Below are positions 56,943-64,000 of a DNA stretch of 64,000 bases, piece by piece; the stretch's first letter is position 1, and each line of letters begins with the position of its first letter. Location: assembly GCA_030159075.1 (NCBI GenBank), contig BROG01000265.1, positions 124,001 to 188,000 of the forward strand, given 5' to 3'. This DNA comes from Atrina japonica (taxonomy: Eukaryota > Mollusca > Bivalvia > Pterioida > Pinnidae). Under the pieces are notes generated by a model. It had not been told where the DNA came from and ran no database searches. It worked only from the letters and a program-made list of their open reading frames with translations. Both the position numbers and the translations under genes were made by a program.

Positions 56943-57249
56943 ACCAAGATCGTATATAATAAATAAAAGGGGAAGATTGGCGATTTTACAGAGATAAATA
57001 CAAATTTTTATTTTTATTTTTACACAACAACCAAATACTGCATAGCATTGAAAAAAAAGATTATAATGATCAGGAAGACAGAGGAAGAAGCAGTCTTTCG
57101 CAATACATGTACATACCACCAAAGTACATCAAGTACGGAAATTTGAATGCATTATTAAATAATACGAGGACGGGAGGTTGAATATGATAGAGTACAAAAT
57201 TTACATTCATATGGGTTAGAAGAATTTTAAATACTGAAGGAATATAGCA

Positions 57250-58234
57250 AGATCTTCTCAAACAACATTTATACATATATAAAATTATTAATTTTGGTCT
57301 TGAATATATAAATTCAGTCATATCTAAACAGCCATATAAATTTTGGAAAGATGTTTTATTTGCATGGCGAGAAGTACAGAGAAAAATAAAAAATCTAACA
57401 TTAACGCCTTATTGTACAATAATGATATAAAAATAGGGAACCATTATGTAAGTTATAAACATTGACAAGAAAAAAAATATTTTTATATCAATGACATTAT
57501 TAAGCTAGATGGAAGTTTATTAATTATGGTGAATTCAAAAATGAATTTGATTTAAAAACTAAAAACTTATATCAATCAAATCACACATGAGGAAATACAG
57601 TGAATCAAAATTAGAAATATTTTATGGTACAAGTTATTAAAAAAATAATAAAAAATAAAAAATTGCCAAATATATTTACAAATACCTTAATAGTAAGAAA
57701 ATAATTATTAATTTTCAAGTAAAGTGGTCCCAAATATTCAATGATAGAGATCATCTGGTAATTCAAAGAAATTTATCAATCAATAATATGATTAAAGAAT
57801 CAAAACTCCAGTCTTTTCAATTTAGAGTAAATCTTTTTATTCTGATCAAAACATATCAACATTAAAAATAAACTTATAAGATTCTCCTCTTTGCACATTC
57901 TGTAATAAACATGAAGAGACTTATTGTGCTCTTGTTCTGGTCTTGTGTCATGGTACAAACACTTTTGACAGAAGTAACTGAATTTTAACCCTAAATTTGA
58001 ATAAGAAATATTTTCCTTAAGGGCCATTCAAGGAAAACGATTTAGCTCAAACAATAATTATATTGCATATAAAATATATTATTTATAGGTGTAAAGTTCA
58101 GAAACATAGATTATCACTTAATAGTTTACATCCAAGCCTTAAAAATATGTATTTAGTTTATCAGCAAATATACAAAAATAAAAATAAATCACAAGATCAA
58201 TTGATGCACATATATTTTTATGTTGCACTCACAA

Positions 58235-58240
<6 letters not shown>
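57250..58240 (+). mobile_element. LINE remnant, L1/Tx1-like ORF2 C-terminal region, many frame breaks
   Basis: Readable pieces on the plus strand: KQPYKFWKDVLFAWREVQRK (about 57330), later a GSLLI/EFKNEF-like stretch, FQFRVNLFILIKT (about 57815), a zinc-like SPLCTFCNKHEETYCALV (about 57885) and IKYIIYRCKVQKHRLSLNSL (about 58065). The order (FWKDV..AW, C..C..HEE, YIIYRCK) is that of the region after reverse transcriptase in L1/Tx1-type LINEs (recognised from memory). Stops and shifts throughout show age. Confidence 0.55.

Positions 58241-58272
<32 letters not shown>
58240..58272. repeat. (CT)n microsatellite
   Basis: About 16 CT dinucleotides at the 3' end of the LINE remnant. Confidence 0.95.
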
Positions 58273-58275
<3 letters not shown>

Positions 58276-58439
58276 CTTGGTGATAATTACAATTAGCAAC
58301 AAAATTTTGTGAAATCAAAAATGGTAACGCTGTAGCAAGAGTATATTCTAGTTACACAAATATACGAATAAAAGTTGAAATATATGCTAAATATAGAATC
58401 GAGTTTATTCCATATATAAACCGACGAGGATTTCTTCAT

Positions 58440-58692
58440 TACCTATTACCTATTTTGATTTGACTGTGGACTCACGTTGGATGTAACCGGTCAACAAGAG
58501 ATGTTTACTTCTCCGTGGCACCTGATCCCACCTCTTGATTTCCAGAGGTCTGTGTTTGTCCAATTTTACCAGATTTGTACATATATCGTCGACACCCTGA
58601 AGATTAATACTTAAAACAGGTGAGGTAGAAATTCTCGTCACAATTGGTACCGACAACTCAACAGTCGCTATTGAACTGGTAACTCAACATTT
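58440..58692. mobile_element. SINE family 2 pieces in opposed orientation
   Basis: 58440-58580 is plus (TGTAACCGGTCAACAAGAG, CACCTGATCCCACCTC). 58622-58692 is minus-type (TCGTCACAATTGGTACC, GGTAACTCAACA). The arrangement implies a rearrangement or two insertions. Confidence 0.6.
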
Positions 58693-59099
58693 TCAATCAT
58701 AGTAGTAAAATATTCATATCTCCACGTTACAAATTAACTAATTCTGTCCTGTTCATCTATCCATCTGCTTAATTCTAAGCACGATAATTTCATTACATAA
58801 CTACGTTTATGTACGACTCTGTTTATTATTTCTCCTCTTCCTTCTGTTTTTTCGTTCTTACAAACTAAATGTATTCTCTTCATATTTAACTCCGCAGTCT
58901 ACTCACAATATGGTTGACTTTGTCTACAAATTTAGCTTACTAAAACTCTTGGGAAAATAATTTACATAAGTTCTAAGCTTTTTTTCTGATCCCTTTTTTG
59001 TCATACGCATTGTTACTGTATTGATGTTATATGTATGTATATTTGACATAAATAAAATATGTTTAAACTAACTCAACATTTCATCCAGTGAAACAGAAT
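58693..59099. other. No gene recognised
   Basis: Ends with a retroposon-like tail (GACATAAATAAAATATG near 59045). Confidence 0.35.
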
Positions 59100-59335
59100 A
59101 TTGTTATCAAACATACTTGAAATACTTGAAACAATCCATGATTTAACATCAGTTGGCACGTGAACTGTATTTTGTTGGATTTCAGGTAACATTGGCATCA
59201 TTGGTAATACTAAGGCGGACAAAGTAGGCTAAGTCAGTCAGAAATAAAGAGAGAGCAGATTCCAAAACCCCATACACTGATATAAATCAAGAAGATTTTA
59301 GATATGTAAATACACCTTTCCAAAATCAATGAGAC
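59100..59335 (+). mobile_element. Degenerate LINE RNase H fragment
   Basis: Reads HDLTSVGT, stop, TVFCWISGNIGIIGNTKADK, matching the RNase H motif of 39345-39959, then stops and frameshifts. Confidence 0.6.
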
Positions 59336-60162
59336 ACTAAAAGGATGGCAATTTATATACCATTAACCTTAATATTAGTTTTAATTCTTGTCCTCGTTTA
59401 TGATCGAAAAAGATTATAGACCCTATAACTTTAACTGCGGTCCTGTAACATTGAGTGGCAAAACGATACAGATTCCCGCAAAATTACATAAAAAAAACAA
59501 TCAATTACTATAACGACATCTATTAGTCCGGGAGCTAGAAGGGTCAACCGTGCACCCCCCACACAAACCTCCGAACCAATATTTTTCTGAAGCCTCATGA
59601 CCCCCTGATCACGAAAATGAATGTTAACATTGCGTAAGTTGGGACGAACGTCCGGTTGTGACGTCATGAATATTGCCGCCCTAGTGAAATTTACCCAAAA
59701 TGTGAAAAAACTCATAAAATCGTCATGTGTTGACCAAAGTTAACAAATGAGGTATCAAAATGACCGTAATGGAATAACAAACATATCTATCAACAAAAGA
59801 AACTACTATAAAAAGATTTATTGCTTAAAAAATGAATTTATATCGATTTTGAGGTCAAAATTGAACATTTTCACAAAATAATTGGCATTATTTTTTAGGG
59901 TCAAATTTCTTCCATGCCTGAGAGAGGTTTTTTGAACCCCATTCAATCAACATAAAACACAGATTCATGCCAAATTTTCAGGAGCGGTCAAACACAACTT
60001 CATGAAGACGGACGCCATCATAAAACCTAAAGGAAATACAGTCTTAGCTTTCTTGTTTCATTTGGTTAGAAAAGCAGTCTATTATATATCTGTTCTAAAT
60101 ATTGCATTTTTGTATGTTACAGATCAAGCATATAGTGATAGGTTCTAATACATACAACGATA
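59336..60162. other. 5' flank of the long ORF; no gene
   Basis: Less AT-rich from about 59430. Contains TGACGTCA (59658-59665). It could be the 5' untranslated part of the mobile or multicopy unit that follows; no terminal repeat was recognised. Confidence 0.35.
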
Positions 60163-63100
60163 ATGATGCAAAGTTCCTCTGATACCCAGGATCCCCCAAA
60201 AGATGATGGCCCGCCTTCAAAGAGAAGGTGTGGTGAAAATTGTAAAGCATCAACGTCCGGTATGAAACCAATATGTGTCATCCATATTCAGGGATTAAAA
60301 TGTGGACAACTGCAGTTATTCACGAGCATGAAAGATCGCAACAAAACACTGGACAAAATCAAAGAAGTACGATCTCTTAGACTTTGCCAACCAGTCGGTT
60401 CTATACATAGAATGCAACAGGTGTGTGACCTCATTCCCGAAACTTATACAGACTCTGATGGATATCATCGTGAATGTTATCAGAGGTTCCCCATGAACCT
60501 TAATCGCCTTAAGGTTCCTCCAGACACGTCGGAAGCAACATGTTCATCTAGAACAAGTCGGCGATCTTCAAATGACAGTGATACCATTATCTTCAAGCCC
60601 AATTGTATATTCTGTAATTCCGAAGGGCGCAAGAAAATGAAGGTGAAGGGTAGCTGGACAAGTGAAGGAACCTCTAAGTTTGAGTTTGATGGTTGGAAAC
60701 GAGTTCTAGAAGTAGCAGAGAAGAAATCCGATGAACAACTCTTGACTAGAATAAGAGGACATGATTTGTTTGCATGCGAGGCGCAATTTCACAAGAGCTG
60801 TAGAGCCAAGTACATAACAGACCCAAAGCAGTGGAGAAGTACTGGTGACGAGAAGAGGACACACCAGGAAAAGCTTGAACTGGCACATAGAACATCGTAT
60901 CAGAATGTATGTGAGAAGATTAACAAAGGTGTGATATGCGACAAAAAGATTGTCACAATGTGTGAGCTTCTTCGGGTCTATATTTCGAGTCTGCAAGATA
61001 CGGAGTTCGCCAATCCTAACTATCGCAGTGAGAAACTGAAGGTCAAGCTGGCAAAGGATGTCAACTATTGTGGAAAATTATCATTCTGCCAACTTGATAA
61101 GCAGACAAAGTTTACCCCATGCATTGTATACAGCTCTGACATTGATGTAAACCGTGCTGTCAAGAGTGCATATGCACTAGGTTCCACTGACATGATTAAG
61201 GATGTCGCCACTCACCTACACCAATTGATTCTGCGTAGCTTTGAACAATCGACAGAACTGAAATGGCCACCAACATCAACAGACTTAGAAAACAGTGAGG
61301 AGATACTCCCACTGCAGCTGAAGAAGTTCTTAAGTTATGTGATCACTGGGACACCAACTGCTGACACGTCACGAGCCAACAGGCTTGTACTTTCTATTGG
61401 CCAAGACATATGCAGGGCCGCTACCAATGAAGAATGGAAATTACCAAAGCATGTGCTTATCTGTATGACAATGCGACATCTGTTCAGAAGCAAACAACTG
61501 ATAACCTTATTGAACAGAATGGGACACTCAGAGAGTTACTCCTTCTCTCTTGAACTTGAGACAGCTATTGCTCAGGCTGTAGAAGAAACATCAAGTCTTC
61601 TGTCCACCCAAATTGTTCGTGATCCTGATGCTCCATCGGTGTTCCATTCAGAATTTGACAACTTTGATCAGCTCTTGAACGATCTGACAGGCATGGGGTC
61701 TATTCACACTGCTCATGGTATTATGATGCAGGACATCGAAGGAAACCCAGAGCAACAGGAGGGTACTCGTCCTGAAATCCCGGCCGTCAGCAGAAGTGGA
61801 GCGCGTTCTCTGAAAGCAGATCAAGTCGGGAATCTTCCTGAATGCTATGTGACACAACGTAAGAGTCCATCCCTCACAATCCAACAGTTGACATGCCCTT
61901 GAGGCGAAGAAGCCCTAAAACGCGCCATGAGACGCAATTTTGTCTGGATTCTCATTCGCATGATTCGTACAGCCTCACAGGACGTACCTGGTTGGTCAGG
62001 CTTCACATCCGTAACTGGTAGGCCACCAACAAATCTCACCACCATCGACTATTACCCAGTCATCACCCAACCCATCACCGATTATAAGACCGTGCAAGAA
62101 TGTCTGAGATATGCTGAAGAGGCAACACATGAAGTAAACCAGCAGTATGTCATAACAACCTTCGACTTGGGAGTCTGCATGAAGGCATACCCATTGCTTT
62201 GGAACAACCCTAAACGGTATGAGAAGCACATTGTTTTAATTGGTACCTTCCACCTCGTGTGTGCTTATTTGAAGATGGTGGGGAAGAAGATGGATGGCTC
62301 TGGTTTATCTGACATCCTACTTGAAGCAGGGCTGATTGTCTCGGGTTCATTGCAAGGTGTGATATCCGGAAAGCACTATGACAGGGCAATGCACTGCCAT
62401 AAGCCCATGCTGGAGTGCTTGGAACGGTTGTTATTGGAACAATACATGGCTCACCAAGATGAACTGGAACTGCTCTCTTCCATCCCAGCGGACTCGATGA
62501 AGAAGTTGGATGATTTGTTACAATCACTCACAGAAACCAAATTATGGCTAGTACTCTCTCTCGTACAGGCAGTGAAGCACAATGACTTCCTTGCATATGC
62601 ACACTGTTTACATCTCATGACAGACATATTTTTTGCATTCGGTGGTCAGAACTACGCCCGATATCTCACATACTTCTCCATCTTCCTGGCTAACATTGAG
62701 GTATCTCATCCCGGAGCAACTGATTTCATCAAGCGGGGAGCCATGAGTGTCGCCCGTTCCTTCATACCCGGAAACCGCTGTGCCGTCGACAACACTATGG
62801 AGGAAACCTTTATGAGACATGCCAAATCTCATGGTGGGGCTGGTGGGGGTGGTTTTGGTGTTTCAGGGGTTCTCAGCAACCATGATGCATACCAAAGATG
62901 GGTGCGAACAACACACGCGAGATCCCAGTATGTCAACACGACAATGAACATAGCTGACATGCTAACAGCTAACAGCCAAAGTGGAACAATGCATCGTGAT
63001 ATACGACCCGCGGAGATCCTGAAAAGTGAGAAATGCGTACGAAAGGCAAAGGAGGCAGTTGAAAGCTTCATCAATCCATTTATAGTTGGCGACCAAGAGA

Positions 63101-64000
63101 AACTTATCAGTCTTTCATCTGGAGCTGCAGCCACTGAGATTATAGCAACTGATGTTCTGGGCGCAGAAAAGTTAGGAAAAGAGGCACAGAAAGCTTTCAT
63201 AAAAGACCGGCTGGAGAAGAATGAAAACTTCTTTGAACCAATAAAGCGAATGAATCTGAGAACGCTTGGTGACATGAACAAGAAGATGAAAGTAACAACG
63301 GCAAACAACAAAGTAGTCCAATATAAGCAACAAGGAAATATTGCCTTCCAACTATTTGTGAAATGCCAAAGCCAGGGCTTGCAGTTGGACATGAAGGAGC
63401 TGATGACGTACCCGCTGACCCCTGTCCCATACAGCATCGGAACAGCAGATGGATTTCTGGCAAAGACAGACAAATCGAAATCTTTCCAGTATCTGACAAA
63501 AGAATGTGAGGATGCACCGGTTCCATCGGCTGAGTCAGCACTTGTGGTCTATGATGGTAATGCCTACTTCTACTACCTCAAGGAGATACCAGCGAATTTC
63601 AGCTTGATCTGCAACAAGATTTTTGGCATGATGTCAGCGACAACAGATGCGGTGTTCAGTACAGATATGTATACTCCCAATTCTGTCAAATCCATGGAAC
63701 GTGAGAGAAGGGGCTGTAGTGAGAAGCTCATTGTAAAGTGACCAAGCACAAAGAAACCTCCTGATTGGAAGCAGTTCCTGACAAATGATGACAACAAGAC
63801 ACAATTCATCAATCTCCTCTGCAAGACGTGGAGTAATCATTCATATGCCAATAAGCTCCTTGGAAGAAAAGTCATCATCATATGTGAAGGAGCTGCATAC
63901 CAGCTGACGTCTGAAGATGGGAAAAGCACAGCGAAACTGGAGATCGAAACTCTACGCTCGTCCCAAGAAGAAACTGATTCCAGAGTAGTTCTGTACTGCA
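60163..64000 (+). pseudogene. Long intronless ORF of a multicopy invertebrate family, two in-frame TGA codons, runs off the window
   Basis: One frame runs from ATG 60163 to the window end, interrupted only by TGA at 61900-61902 and 63739-63741. Each sits where CGA (Arg) would fit (CCT-TGA-GGC, AAG-TGA-CCA), as expected of CpG decay. N-terminus: NLS-like PPSKRR, then two Cys/His modules ending in H-x2-C (GYHRECYQRF; CIFC...AQFHKSCRAKY). Middle: an acidic/Gln segment. Second part: TTFDLGVCMKAYPLLW, LIGTFHLVCAYLKMVGKK, GNRCAVDNTMEETFMRHAKS and SHGGAGGGGFGVSG; the end has SSQEETDSRVVLYC. From memory these motifs belong to a large family of uncharacterised intronless ORFs in corals, molluscs and other invertebrates that behave like transposable-element genes. 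The class is not established. The GC content is clearly higher than in the flanks. Confidence 0.6.

Noticed and set aside
61900..63741. TGA as selenocysteine or reassigned codon in the long ORF
   Set aside because: No SECIS-like element could be checked, both sites fit CGA decay, and nothing else in the window supports a variant code. Kept only as an alternative to test.
61996..63840. Minus-strand frames of up to 214 codons opposite the long ORF
   Set aside because: Antisense shadows of a GC-richer coding region, without domains or independent signals.

Overview
The window looks like AT-rich nuclear DNA of an animal, most likely a mollusc and probably a bivalve. The grounds are dense tRNA-derived SINEs of one family with a shared body and a tail of CAA/CAAA units, LINE remnants of several types, many MITEs and foldbacks, long (TA)n tracts, and exons separated by canonical GT-AG introns. 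No bacterial operon, CRISPR or phage structure is present. The species assignment is inference; no search was run.

Layout. 0-11 kb is repeat-dominated: a ~0.55 kb segment duplicated at 0.5-1.1 and 9.9-10.4 kb, a LINE reverse-transcriptase tail at 2.7 kb, three SINEs near 4-5 kb, a foldback at 6.8 kb and a TIR MITE at 7.1 kb. 11-21 kb holds minisatellites, a ~200-bp tandem array (16.8-18.8 kb) with the same MITE inserted in it, a ~170-bp tandem array (19-20 kb) containing a perfect 41-bp-arm palindrome, and a (CA)n(TA)n(TG)n microsatellite palindrome. 21.4-22.7 kb is a GC-richer block with a dense set of promoter-type motifs (CTCF-like, two CRE, four ETS, CCAAT, YY1, E-box) followed by minisatellites and a poly(A) signal.

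The most unusual region is 22.94-27.07 kb: a compact, apparently virus-derived block of intronless genes on both strands. It carries a decayed N-terminal part of a Polinton/adintovirus-type protein-primed DNA polymerase, a BIR (IAP-type) zinc domain, a two-zinc-knuckle protein and two small TATA-driven genes. Each of those two outer genes ends in a histone-type 3' stem-loop with a downstream purine element, so the two stem-loops form an inverted pair bounding the block.

27-46 kb holds a MITE/foldback family, a broken coiled-coil gene remnant interrupted by a SINE, a zinc-knuckle remnant, a piggyBac-like MITE with TTAA flanks, a 92-bp tandem array, a ~2.2 kb LTR-retroelement-like unit (about 0.5-kb direct repeats, PBS- and PPT-like sites, zinc-knuckle and coiled-coil ORF) nested in an older repeat, an I-type LINE RNase H fragment and a 1.6-kb TIR element.

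Two host genes can be followed on the minus strand. One is a secreted or receptor-type gene with a signal peptide, RQKR site and somatomedin-B-like domain (exon 1 at 46.3-47.3 kb, exon 2 at 33.8-34.4 kb, phase-0 junction). The other is the 3' exon of a double-hotdog thioesterase-like gene (53.1-53.8 kb) carrying a frame disruption. The right end (60.2-64 kb) is one long intronless frame of a multicopy invertebrate ORF family, interrupted by two TGA codons that look like CGA>TGA decay, and it runs off the window.
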